A stretch of 6,279 bases of DNA, from assembly GCA_903827735.1 (NCBI GenBank), contig CAIKJM010000423.1, positions 1 through 6,279 of the forward strand. Direction: 5' to 3'. Of this stretch, positions 1 through 6,279 are shown in pieces. The notes below the pieces were generated by a model. The model did no database searches, was not told the origin of the DNA, and worked only from the letters and a program-made list of their open reading frames with translations. Positions within the stretch are counted from its first letter, which is position 1. Each line of letters opens with the position of its first letter. Source of the stretch: an uncultured Rhodanobacter sp. GTDB taxonomy: Bacteria; Pseudomonadota; Gammaproteobacteria; Xanthomonadales; Rhodanobacteraceae. The position numbers and the translations under genes were made by a program.

Positions 1-756
1 CGGCTCGACCGCAACAACAATGGTCACCACCTGCACGGCGGCCACGAGGGTTTCCACCAGGCGGTCTGGAACGTCGACCGCGATGGCAACGGACTGCTGC
101 TGACCCTGCACTCGCCCGACGGCGAAGGCGGGTTTCCGGGCAATCTTGACGTGCAGGTGCGCTACGAATTGCAGGACGACGGCACGCTGCGCCTCGACTA
201 TCAGGCCCGCACCGACCAAGCGACGCCGATCAATCTCACCGCGCATCCGTACTTCAACCTCGGCGGTGCGCGCGGGGATATACGCGATCACCTGCTGTGG
301 ATCGACGCCGAAGATTTTCTCGCCGTCGATGCCGGCATGATTCCCGCCGGAAAGGAAAGTGTCGCCGGCAGCGCCTTCGATTTTCGTCACGCTGCCCCGC
401 TGGGCTCGCGTCTTACCTGGCCGCATCCGCAGCTGGCTGTCGCCCACGGTTTCGATCACTGCTACTGCCTGCGTGAACCGCACGGCCAGCCGCGCAAGGT
501 CGCCCAGGTCATCGATCCAGCCAGCGGGCGTCGACTTACCGTCATCACCGATCAGCCGGGCCTGCAGCTCTACACCGGGCAGTACCTGGGCGAGTCACCC
601 AAACGCAGTGCCGGCTTTTACAAAGCGTTCGACGGCTTGTGTCTGGAGGCGCAAGCCTTCCCAGACCAGATCAACAGCGCCACCGCTGAACGCGTGGTGC
701 TTCGACCGGGTGCCGTGTATCGCCAAAGCACCGCGTATCAGATCGATACGCTTTAA
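1..756 (+). CDS. galM: Aldose 1-epimerase (galactose mutarotase), 5'-truncated by window edge
   Basis: Aldose 1-epimerases interconvert the alpha and beta anomers of free aldoses such as galactose and glucose in the cytoplasm, feeding the Leloir pathway and related sugar catabolism. The frame is open from base 1 to TAA at 754-756, giving 251 visible residues. Family members are about 340-360 residues, so roughly 90-110 N-terminal residues lie outside the window. Visible landmarks, numbered from the first codon, are LHGG at 11-14 with the first catalytic-type histidine (H12), NLTAHPYFNL at 78-87 with the second (H82), GFDHCYCL at 150-157, QPGLQLYTG at 185-193, and GLCLEAQAFPD at 212-222 containing the catalytic-base glutamate (E216). 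All three expected catalytic residues are therefore present. No signal peptide can be judged because the N-terminus is missing. The gene converges on the next one with an 18-base gap. Sugar specificity cannot be read from the sequence, and no other sugar gene is in view. The family assignment is firm; the symbol galM is by family. Confidence 0.95.
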   Translation, partial: RLDRNNNGHHLHGGHEGFHQAVWNVDRDGNGLLLTLHSPDGEGGFPGNLDVQVRYELQDDGTLRLDYQARTDQATPINLTAHPYFNLGGARGDIRDHLLWIDAEDFLAVDAGMIPAGKESVAGSAFDFRHAAPLGSRLTWPHPQLAVAHGFDHCYCLREPHGQPRKVAQVIDPASGRRLTVITDQPGLQLYTGQYLGESPKRSAGFYKAFDGLCLEAQAFPDQINSATAERVVLRPGAVYRQSTAYQIDTL

Positions 757-774
757 AAACGGCAAGCGCGGCAT

Positions 775-1449
775 CTAGTCGTTGACGGGCTGGCTCGTTG
801 GCTCCGATGCGGTCGAGCTGAGCCGGCGCTCGCGCAGGCACCGAACCAGCGCCAACAGCAGCGCTAGCGCCGGTACCAGCACGCCGGGGTTACCAACTTT
901 CGCCGTGGCGAATCCGCCAGCGCAGGCGCCGATGGCAAAGCTGCAGCACACCATCACGAACAGCCGCGCCTTGTGCAGTGCTACAGCGTCGCCAGGCGGA
1001 AAAAGCCCGGTAAACAGCAGCTCGGCGGTGCGCCGCAAGTTGCCGGTAGTCATCACCGAGCTGTAGGGCGATCCCTCGACCTTGGCGAAGCTGGTGCTCT
1101 GCAGCGCCGCGAGAAATGCCACGCCAAGCACGATCGGCAGATCCGGAAAACTGCGTGGCAACACCGCTACGACAAGTAGAAAAACGATTTCGATCGCGAG
1201 GCTGAGCAGGGCCGTGCGCTGCTTCGACCGTCGCGACTCGTGCAGGCGGAGCCGAATGGCCACAAACCCGCCGATAAAAAACGCCAGGATTGGCGGCACA
1301 TGACGCAGTGACTTCTCCCACTGCCCTGACGCCGCGTAAATACCGAGCAGCACGACATTGCCGGTCTGAGCGTTGGCAAACACGCCGCCGTGACCGAGCC
1401 AAGTAAACGCGTCCAGAAATCCCCCGGAGCCACTGAGCAGCATCGCCAC
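775..1449 (-). CDS. DUF1275 / YoaK-family integral membrane protein
   Basis: This is a hydrophobic 224-residue protein from GTG at 1447-1449 to TAG at 775-777. The segment GGFLDAFTWLGHGGVFANAQ (9-28), followed by TGN (29-31), is characteristic of the DUF1275 (YoaK) family, whose biochemical function is unknown. About six membrane segments can be seen, near residues 3-17, 52-67, 80-97, 103-117, 161-181 and 188-203, with a short polar C-terminal tail. A second TGN occurs at 135-137 (VMTTGNLRR), consistent with an internal duplication of a three-helix unit. The start is uncertain. GTG at 1449 has GGAAGAG nine bases upstream and ATG follows two codons later. However, family-like coding (PEETVAVAMLL) appears to continue upstream in frame, up to a TGA at 1552-1554, with no ATG, GTG or TTG between. 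A CTG at 1531-1533, six bases after GGGAG, would give 252 residues. The gene converges with galM and diverges from the sensor kinase, so it is probably a single transcription unit. Confidence 0.85.
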   Translation of the reverse strand: MAMLLSGSGGFLDAFTWLGHGGVFANAQTGNVVLLGIYAASGQWEKSLRHVPPILAFFIGGFVAIRLRLHESRRSKQRTALLSLAIEIVFLLVVAVLPRSFPDLPIVLGVAFLAALQSTSFAKVEGSPYSSVMTTGNLRRTAELLFTGLFPPGDAVALHKARLFVMVCCSFAIGACAGGFATAKVGNPGVLVPALALLLALVRCLRERRLSSTASEPTSQPVND

Positions 1450-1763
1450 CGCGACGGTCTCTTCCGGGCGCGCTACCGCGTCCTTCCCATGACCTTTCAG
1501 CGTGAGAACAAGTGTCTGGATCGACGTTTTCAGAATCTGCTCCCGGCCGGTTCACACGAACCTAAAAGCCGCGCGCCGAGCCTGACATACCTCGCGCACC
1601 CTGCTCAAGCCAAAAGGCGGCGGCCCGAAAATTCCTGCGACCGTCACCGTTGCGTGTTTCTCTGCGATCATGCGCGGGTTGCCGCTTCTGCCAGGCTGCT
1701 GGGGCGGTGTGGCACTTAGCATTCCCTCCATCGCCGTTTCGACTCTCCGCCGTGGTCTGCCAC
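1450..1763. other. Divergent intergenic region between DUF1275 gene and sensor kinase gene
   Basis: This stretch of about 314 bases separates two divergently transcribed genes and must hold their promoters if each is transcribed on its own. The part at 1450-1551 may be 5' coding sequence of the DUF1275 gene if that gene starts at a non-standard codon. I found no well-matched sigma-70 pair on either strand. A weak candidate on the minus strand is TTGGCT, 18 bases, TATGTC, within about 1582-1611. There is no tRNA, riboswitch, terminator or insertion sequence that I can recognise. The kinase frame stays open upstream to a TTG at 1650, but residues encoded there do not look like protein of this family. 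Confidence 0.5.
1540..1544 (-). promoter_or_regulatory. Possible Shine-Dalgarno (GGGAG) for an upstream CTG start of the DUF1275 gene
   Basis: On the minus strand GGGAG lies six bases before an in-frame CTG at 1531-1533, the spacing expected of a ribosome binding site. It matters because no standard start codon exists in this frame between the TGA at 1552-1554 and the GTG at 1447-1449. A competing GGAAGAG at 1459-1465 serves the GTG. Which one is used cannot be settled from sequence alone. Confidence 0.3.
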
Positions 1764-4700
1764 ATGACTGACACCACCTCTGTTGATCGATTCCCGTTTA
1801 TTGGCGGTGGCTCCGAGATGGCCGTGATGATTCGCGCCTTCGACTGGAGCCGCACCCCGCTCGGTGATATCGATGAATGGCCAGATACGCTAAAGACGGC
1901 GACGGCGCTGATTCTGCGCTGCGACGCGCCGATGACCATTCTGTGGGGCGAACCGGGTTATCTCATCTATAACGACGGCTATGCCAGGCTTGCCGCGGCC
2001 CGTCACCCTGCTCTATTGGGTATGGGGGTGCGCGAAGGCTGGCCCGAGGCCGCCGATTTCAATAGCCACGTGATTGAACAGGTGCTTGCCGGCAACAGCC
2101 TGGTCTACCGCGATCGGCACATGGTGCTGCTGCAAACGGGCAAGCCGGAAGATGTATGGCTCGATCTCCTCTACAGCCCGCTGGTCGACCTCGACGGCGT
2201 CGCACGCGGCGTGCTGGCCCTGGTGCGCGATACCACCCAACAGTTTCAGGTCGAGCAGCGCTTGCGCGTAGCCCAGGAAGCGGGCGGCGTAGGCACATTC
2301 GAGTGGTATCCGGACGAGGGCCGAATGGAAGTGTCCGACCAGTATCGGCGGGTGTGGGGGCTCCCGCCGAACGAACCGATTAACGACGCGCTGCTGGTCG
2401 ACATGGTGCATCCGGACGATCGGCATCTGGTCGGGCCCAATCGCTTGAGCTCGTCCAATCCAATCAGCTATTCCGAATTTCGCCTGGTCCATCCGAAGAC
2501 CGGCGAGATCCGCTGGATTGCGCGACGCGGTGAAACGCTGGCACTCGATGGATCGGGCCGTGCGCCCCGCTACATCGGCATCGCGATGGACATTACCGAT
2601 CGCAAAAAGGCCGAAGAGGCCGTGATCGAGAGTGAAGCCCGCTGGCGCAACCTCTTCGCGGATATGCAGGAGGGCTTTTTCATCGGCCGCGCTGTACGCG
2701 ACGACGCCGGGCGCATGGTCGATTTTCTCATCACTGAGCTCAATCCGGCGTTCGGCAAGCAGACTGGCCTCAATGTACGCGCGTCGATGGGTCGCTCCAT
2801 TCGCAGCCTGGTGCCCGATGTACCGCTATCGGTCATCGATGCCTATGCGATGGTGCTCGAGTCGGGCGAAGCCTCGCAGATGGAAGTGCATATTCCCACG
2901 CTGGAAAATCGCTGGTTCGAGGCGCGTGCACGAAAGATCGACAAAGAGCGCTTCGCCGTATTGTTCATGGATATCTCCGAACGCAAGGCAATCGAAGATG
3001 CCATGCGCGAAAGCGAGGCACATTTCCGCACGCTGGCGCAGTCGTTGCCGAACCACGTCTGGACCACCGACGTCGATGGAAAAATCGAGTGGTTCAACGA
3101 TCGCCTCTATGCTTATGCCGGCGTCGAGCCCGGCTCGATGGAAGGCGACAAGTGGTTCGCCCTCGTGCACCCGGACGACGTACAGCCGACCGTCAACGCC
3201 ATGCGTAAGGCGCAGGAAACGGGCGATAACTATCAGACCGAACTGCGCCTACGCCGGCATGATGGCGAGTACCGCTGGCACCTGGCGCGCGCCGTTCCCA
3301 TAGCCGGCCGCGACGGCGAACCCATACGGTGGCTGGGCACCAGCACCGATATCGACGATCAAAAAGCAGCCGAGGCCGCGCTGAGCAATCTGGCCGCCAC
3401 GCTGGAAGAGCGTGTCAGCGAGCGCACAGCCGAACTGATCAAGACCCAGGACGCGCTGCGCCAGAGTCAGAAAATGGAGTCGATCGGCAACCTCACCGGC
3501 GGCATCGCGCACGATTTCAATAATCTGCTGCAGGTGGTCAGCGGCAATCTGCAGCTGTTGGGCAACGATGTCGCCGGCAACGAGCGCGCCGAGCGCCGCG
3601 TACAGAATGCGATGGCCGGCGTTACGCGCGGATCGAAACTGGCCTCGCAGCTATTAGCGTTCGGCCGACGTCAGCCGCTAGCGCCGAAAGTGGTCAACGT
3701 GGCTCGCCTCATTCGCGATCTCGACGAGCTGCTGCGCCGCTCGCTCGGCGAAGGCATCGAGCTGGAGACCGTGATTGGCGGCGGCCTCTGGAATACGCTG
3801 ATCGACCCGGGCAATGTCGAGAACGCGCTGCTCAATCTGGCGCTTAACGCACGCGATGCGATGGACGGCCAGGGTCGGTTGACGATCGAAGCTGGCAACG
3901 CGACACTCGATCAGGACTACGCCTATCGCTATCCGGAAACGACGCCCGGCGAGTATGTGATGATCGCGGTCAGCGACACCGGCTGTGGCATGACGCCGGA
4001 CATTATCGAGAAAGTCTTCGAGCCATTCTTTACCACCAAACCCGAGGGCCGCGGCACTGGCCTCGGCCTGTCGATGGTGTACGGCTTCGTCAAGCAGTCT
4101 GGCGGTCACGTCAAGATCTATAGCGAGCCCGGTCACGGCACGACGATCCGGATGTATCTCCCGCGTTCGACGCAGGCCGAAGATCCCTTGCTTGATACGG
4201 AATCCGGCCCGATCGTCGGTGGCAACGAAACGATTCTCGTGGCCGAGGATGATGACGCGGTGCGTGATACTGTCGTCGCCCTGCTCGGCGAGCTCGGCTA
4301 TCGCGTACTCAAGGCCAAGGATGCACAAGGCGCGCTAACCATCATCGAAAGCGGCATCGCCATCGACCTGCTGTTTACCGATGTGGTGATGCCCGGAGAT
4401 CTGAAAAGCCCCGAACTCGCCAGCCGGCTGCGCCAGCGTTTGCCGGATATGGCGATTCTGTTTACCTCGGGCTATGCGGAAAATTCCATCGTGCACGGCG
4501 GCCGCCTCGACGAAGGCGTCGAGCTACTGAGCAAACCCTATACGCACGAGGCGCTGGCGCGGCGGCTGCGTCAGTTGCTGGATGGGCGTCAGCCGCGCAA
4601 CACAGGGCATAGCGCACCGCCCGCGTCGGCGCCGCGCACAGGCAATCGCCGGCTGCCCGCGCAAGCCGCCCGGCCGCTGCATATTCTGCTGTGCGAAGAC

Positions 4701-5027
4701 GACGATCTGATTCGCATGAGCGTTGCCGAGATGCTTGAATCGCGCGGCCACCGCGTACTCGAAGCCGACAGCGCTGCGCGCGCGGTGCAAATCCACGGCG
4801 AGCAGCACGTCGATCTGCTGCTGACCGATATCGGCCTGCCCGACGCGTCCGGCATCGAACTCGTGCAAGCATTGCGTACACTTTCTCCCCACCTGCCCGT
4901 GCTGTTTGCCACCGGCCAACTAAACACTGGCGACATTCCCAAAGACGCACGCACCGCATCGATACTCAAGCCTTATGGCGTCGAGGCGTTGCTGCAGGCA
5001 ATCGATGGACTGCGTCTGGCGACGTGA
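1764..5027 (+). CDS. Soluble hybrid sensor histidine kinase: four PAS-type domains, HisKA-HATPase, two receivers
   Basis: This 1087-residue protein senses signals through PAS domains, autophosphorylates on histidine and passes phosphate to aspartates in its own receivers. Domains in order: an N-terminal PAS-like module (about 8-160, with FDWSRTPLG), PAS (about 165-285, ending DITDRKKAE), PAS (about 290-412, ending DISERKAIE) and PAS/PAC (about 415-535). A short coiled coil (536-570) leads to HisKA with phosphoacceptor H583 in IAHDFNNLL. The ATPase domain has N-box N691/N695, G1 DTGCG (738-742), FEPFFTTK (752-759) and G2 GRGTGLGLS (762-770). Receiver 1 (about 822-938) has E828/D829/D830, D873, S902 and K924. 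Receiver 2 (about 971-1085) has E978/D979/D980, D1022, T1050 and K1069. All catalytic residues are intact. No transmembrane helix or signal peptide is seen, so it is probably cytoplasmic. There is no Hpt domain and no separate response regulator beside it, so any onward target lies elsewhere. ATG at 1764 was chosen because family-like sequence begins there; no strong Shine-Dalgarno precedes it. Upstream in-frame TTG (1650) and GTG (1752) are less likely starts. Confidence 0.93.
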   Translation: MTDTTSVDRFPFIGGGSEMAVMIRAFDWSRTPLGDIDEWPDTLKTATALILRCDAPMTILWGEPGYLIYNDGYARLAAARHPALLGMGVREGWPEAADFNSHVIEQVLAGNSLVYRDRHMVLLQTGKPEDVWLDLLYSPLVDLDGVARGVLALVRDTTQQFQVEQRLRVAQEAGGVGTFEWYPDEGRMEVSDQYRRVWGLPPNEPINDALLVDMVHPDDRHLVGPNRLSSSNPISYSEFRLVHPKTGEIRWIARRGETLALDGSGRAPRYIGIAMDITDRKKAEEAVIESEARWRNLFADMQEGFFIGRAVRDDAGRMVDFLITELNPAFGKQTGLNVRASMGRSIRSLVPDVPLSVIDAYAMVLESGEASQMEVHIPTLENRWFEARARKIDKERFAVLFMDISERKAIEDAMRESEAHFRTLAQSLPNHVWTTDVDGKIEWFNDRLYAYAGVEPGSMEGDKWFALVHPDDVQPTVNAMRKAQETGDNYQTELRLRRHDGEYRWHLARAVPIAGRDGEPIRWLGTSTDIDDQKAAEAALSNLAATLEERVSERTAELIKTQDALRQSQKMESIGNLTGGIAHDFNNLLQVVSGNLQLLGNDVAGNERAERRVQNAMAGVTRGSKLASQLLAFGRRQPLAPKVVNVARLIRDLDELLRRSLGEGIELETVIGGGLWNTLIDPGNVENALLNLALNARDAMDGQGRLTIEAGNATLDQDYAYRYPETTPGEYVMIAVSDTGCGMTPDIIEKVFEPFFTTKPEGRGTGLGLSMVYGFVKQSGGHVKIYSEPGHGTTIRMYLPRSTQAEDPLLDTESGPIVGGNETILVAEDDDAVRDTVVALLGELGYRVLKAKDAQGALTIIESGIAIDLLFTDVVMPGDLKSPELASRLRQRLPDMAILFTSGYAENSIVHGGRLDEGVELLSKPYTHEALARRLRQLLDGRQPRNTGHSAPPASAPRTGNRRLPAQAARPLHILLCEDDDLIRMSVAEMLESRGHRVLEADSAARAVQIHGEQHVDLLLTDIGLPDASGIELVQALRTLSPHLPVLFATGQLNTGDIPKDARTASILKPYGVEALLQAIDGLRLAT

Positions 5028-5037
5028 TATCGCCAGA
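5015..5037 (+). terminator. Stem-loop straddling the sensor kinase stop codon
   Basis: TCTGGCGA at 5015-5022 and TCGCCAGA at 5030-5037 form a perfect 8-bp stem around a 7-base loop that contains the TGA stop (5025-5027). Its position at the 3' end of a long gene facing a convergent neighbour suggests transcript end formation or protection. No run of T follows directly, so it is not a canonical intrinsic terminator. It could equally be a 3' stabilising hairpin or chance. Confidence 0.35.
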
Positions 5038-5150
5038 GCGCGAAGTACTCTGACAACAATGTCTGCGAGTGCAGTTCAACGTCGGCGTGAGTCGCCATTA
5101 AGGGTGCAATCGCTGCGCGCCTATACCCGATGACTTTTTGCTCTAGAGGC

Positions 5151-6146
5151 TCACCGCCCGAAGATAATTTCCTTGCCTTCGTGATCGCGATCCCAGCCAC
5201 GCAGCTGGTCGCGGATGTGGGCGATGCGCTGGCGGCCTAGAGCGTTGCGCTCTTCGTCCAAGACATGACCATCGAGCAGTTCGGCCAGGCGCTGGGCGGT
5301 GGGCAGCATCGCATCCCAGGCATCGAGTGCGGACAGGGGGCCCGGGAGGGTCATGAAAAAGCTGACGCCGGGGGTACGCAGCGCGTCGAGTCGCACCAGG
5401 TCGAAATTGCCCGGCTTGAGCATATTGGCCACGCTGAAGATCGGACCCAGTTCACGCTTGCCTTCCAGCAAGCGGTGGTAGATGCCCATATCGCCAAATT
5501 CAAGACCGGCCTTTTCTGCAGCCACCACCAGGTTCGGCCCATTGAAATGTTCGCCCTCGCGGGCCACCACGAACAGCGTGACGATACGCTCGACCGGCAG
5601 CTGCGCAGGGCGTCGACCGAGATCGGAACGCGGCGGAATTTTCGGCGCCGGTGCCGGAGCGGGCGCAGGCAGGGGAGCGGCCGGGGGTGCCACCGAGATC
5701 TCCGGCTGCGGCAGAGGGCTGTCCTCGTCGGAAACGCTGGGCGCGCGCAGCGCATCGACGATGGACGCGGCGTGACCGACCAGCTTCGACGGCATCGGCT
5801 TGCTGCTCGGACGCTCGCCGGACAAGGTGGCGCCCAGGCGCTCCAGCTCCGCGCGCATGCCGACATCCAGCTCGCCCTGCTTCGGCTTGACCGGCATGTC
5901 GAAGGCATCGTCGTAGGACGCATCGCGCGCGCTGAAAGACGGCGTGTCGTCGCCGATGTCGTCATCCCCGAGCCGGGGCTCGCGACGTTCGCCTGACGAT
6001 GCGCTGGGTACCACGCGGCGCTTGCCCTGCTCTTTCTTCGGCTGACCGAACAGCCAGATCAACGCCAGGATGATGAGGGAAATAATAAGCAGCGGAATAC
6101 CGACCGCAGGGTTCCAGGCAAAAGCGAGCACGGGTTGCATGGTCAT
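5151..6146 (-). CDS. zipA: Cell division protein ZipA
   Basis: ZipA is the inner-membrane divisome protein that tethers FtsZ to the membrane at midcell and supports early Z-ring assembly in Gammaproteobacteria. The 331-residue product has the family layout. A single N-terminal membrane helix (about 12-33) is followed by the basic stretch KKEQGKRR (37-44). A long polar linker ends in a proline/alanine-rich run (about 153-172, with a repeated AP unit), and a C-terminal FtsZ-binding domain spans about 184-318. That domain includes ERIVTLFVVAREGEHFNG (186-203), the segment MGIYHRL (220-226), GPIFSVANMLKPG (234-246) and the core FMTLPGP (264-270). Length matches known ZipA proteins of about 300-350 residues. 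ATG at 6144-6146 is chosen because GAGGA lies seven bases upstream; a second ATG two codons later is possible. In many Gammaproteobacteria zipA is followed by ligA, often with smc before it. Here the downstream neighbour is a convergent sensor kinase after 123 bases, so ligA is not adjacent. Confidence 0.94.
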   Translation of the reverse strand: MTMQPVLAFAWNPAVGIPLLIISLIILALIWLFGQPKKEQGKRRVVPSASSGERREPRLGDDDIGDDTPSFSARDASYDDAFDMPVKPKQGELDVGMRAELERLGATLSGERPSSKPMPSKLVGHAASIVDALRAPSVSDEDSPLPQPEISVAPPAAPLPAPAPAPAPKIPPRSDLGRRPAQLPVERIVTLFVVAREGEHFNGPNLVVAAEKAGLEFGDMGIYHRLLEGKRELGPIFSVANMLKPGNFDLVRLDALRTPGVSFFMTLPGPLSALDAWDAMLPTAQRLAELLDGHVLDEERNALGRQRIAHIRDQLRGWDRDHEGKEIIFGR

Positions 6147-6153
6147 CGTGAAG

Positions 6154-6158
6154 TCCTC
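6154..6158 (-). promoter_or_regulatory. Ribosome binding site of zipA
   Basis: On the minus strand GAGGA stands seven bases before the ATG at 6144-6146. This is good spacing and supports the first of the two closely spaced methionine codons as the zipA start. Confidence 0.75.
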
Positions 6159-6198
6159 AGAGCCTGTTTGTGATCTCCGCGTCGCCCGCGCCCGGAGC

Positions 6199-6279
6199 GG
6201 TTTGACTGCAGGGCAAGGAAGATCGAGGGAGTGTACGTCGGTACACGACCGAGTGATGACGCCGGCCTGCAGTCAAACC
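6199..6279. repeat. Nested inverted repeat upstream of zipA, MITE/REP-like candidate, possibly cut by window edge
   Basis: GGTTTGACTGCAGG (6199-6212) is perfectly inverted as CCTGCAGTCAAACC (6266-6279), a 14-bp stem around a 53-base interior. Inside it lies a second perfect palindrome: GTGTAC (6231-6236), loop GTCG, GTACAC (6241-6246). Two similar 10-mers, CGAGGGAGTG (6224-6233) and CGACCGAGTG (6246-6255), flank the core at 8 of 10 matches. The layout of terminal arms, a short non-coding interior and a central hairpin fits a small non-autonomous dispersed repeat. I believe similar GTGTAC/GTACAC-core elements recur in Xanthomonadales intergenic regions, but that is memory, not a search. It lies 52 bases upstream of the zipA start codon and could affect zipA transcription or fold in its leader. 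The outer arm ends on the last base of the window, so the element may continue. No transposase is present. Confidence 0.6.
6231..6246. repeat. Core hairpin GTGTAC-GTCG-GTACAC
   Basis: This is a perfect 6-bp stem with a 4-base loop, lying roughly in the middle of the larger inverted repeat. It would form on either strand. No T-run follows it in either direction, so it does not look like an intrinsic terminator. It could be a structural core of the repeat or a protein-binding dyad. Confidence 0.55.

Noticed and set aside
890..1555. A 221-codon open frame on the minus strand overlapping the DUF1275 gene.
   Set aside because: Its product is Arg/Ala-rich and shows no domain. It is an out-of-frame shadow of the membrane protein in GC-rich DNA.
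1711..1730. TGGCAC near 1711 as a sigma-54 promoter element for the kinase.
   Set aside because: No GC dinucleotide falls at the required distance for a -12 element.
1650..1763. Upstream extension of the kinase frame from TTG at 1650 (38 extra residues).
   Set aside because: The added residues are Cys/Arg/Pro-rich and unlike a PAS-kinase N-terminus, and the start would be TTG. The ATG at 1764 begins family-like sequence.
5102..5139. Possible terminator for the kinase: GGGT/ACCC pairing followed by TTTTT at 5135-5139.
   Set aside because: The stem is only 4 bp with a loop of about 19 bases and sits several bases from the T-run, so it is too weak to support.
5640..5700. Low-complexity GC-rich repeat in the plus strand at 5640-5700.
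   Set aside because: It is explained by the Ala/Pro-rich linker of ZipA, which is normal for this family.
5265..5996. A 243-codon open frame on the plus strand opposite zipA.
   Set aside because: It is antisense to a well-supported zipA, its composition is typical of a shadow frame, and it has no recognisable motif.
6157..6279. A minus-strand frame open from the window edge for 40 codons to a TGA at 6157-6159, possibly the 3' end of an upstream gene.
   Set aside because: It is composed almost entirely of the palindromic element and overlaps the zipA ribosome binding site. It does not resemble the C-terminus of SMC or any protein I know.

Overview
This 6.3 kb window carries four protein-coding genes of GC-rich, densely packed bacterial chromosome. 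A recognisable ZipA fixes the group as Gammaproteobacteria, because ZipA is essentially confined to that class. The high GC content and the overall character of the ZipA, YoaK-type and PAS-kinase proteins suggest Xanthomonadales, perhaps a Dyella- or Rhodanobacter-like member of the Rhodanobacteraceae. The family-level placement is inference from memory, not from a search.

Layout from left to right. Bases 1-756 (+) are the C-terminal two thirds or so of an aldose 1-epimerase (galM), cut by the window edge. An 18-base gap separates it from a convergent DUF1275/YoaK-type membrane protein at 775-1449 (-), whose start codon is uncertain. A divergent intergenic region of about 0.3 kb follows, with no convincing promoter by eye. 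Bases 1764-5027 (+) encode a large soluble hybrid sensor histidine kinase: four PAS-type sensor domains, a HisKA/HATPase core and two intact receiver domains. A perfect 8-bp stem-loop straddles its stop codon. After a 123-base convergent spacer comes zipA at 5151-6146 (-), complete, with a clear Shine-Dalgarno. The last 81 bases hold a nested inverted repeat: a 14-bp outer palindrome enclosing a 6-bp GTGTAC/GTACAC hairpin. The window ends exactly on the outer arm.

The genes alternate in orientation (+, -, +, -), so no operon is visible and no shared pathway links them. They are sugar mutarotation, an uncharacterised membrane protein, a multi-input signalling kinase and an essential divisome protein. 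I see no defence system, CRISPR array, transposase, tRNA or rRNA. The item most worth following is the palindromic element upstream of zipA. It looks like a dispersed repeat (MITE- or REP-like) and may mark where an assembly broke.
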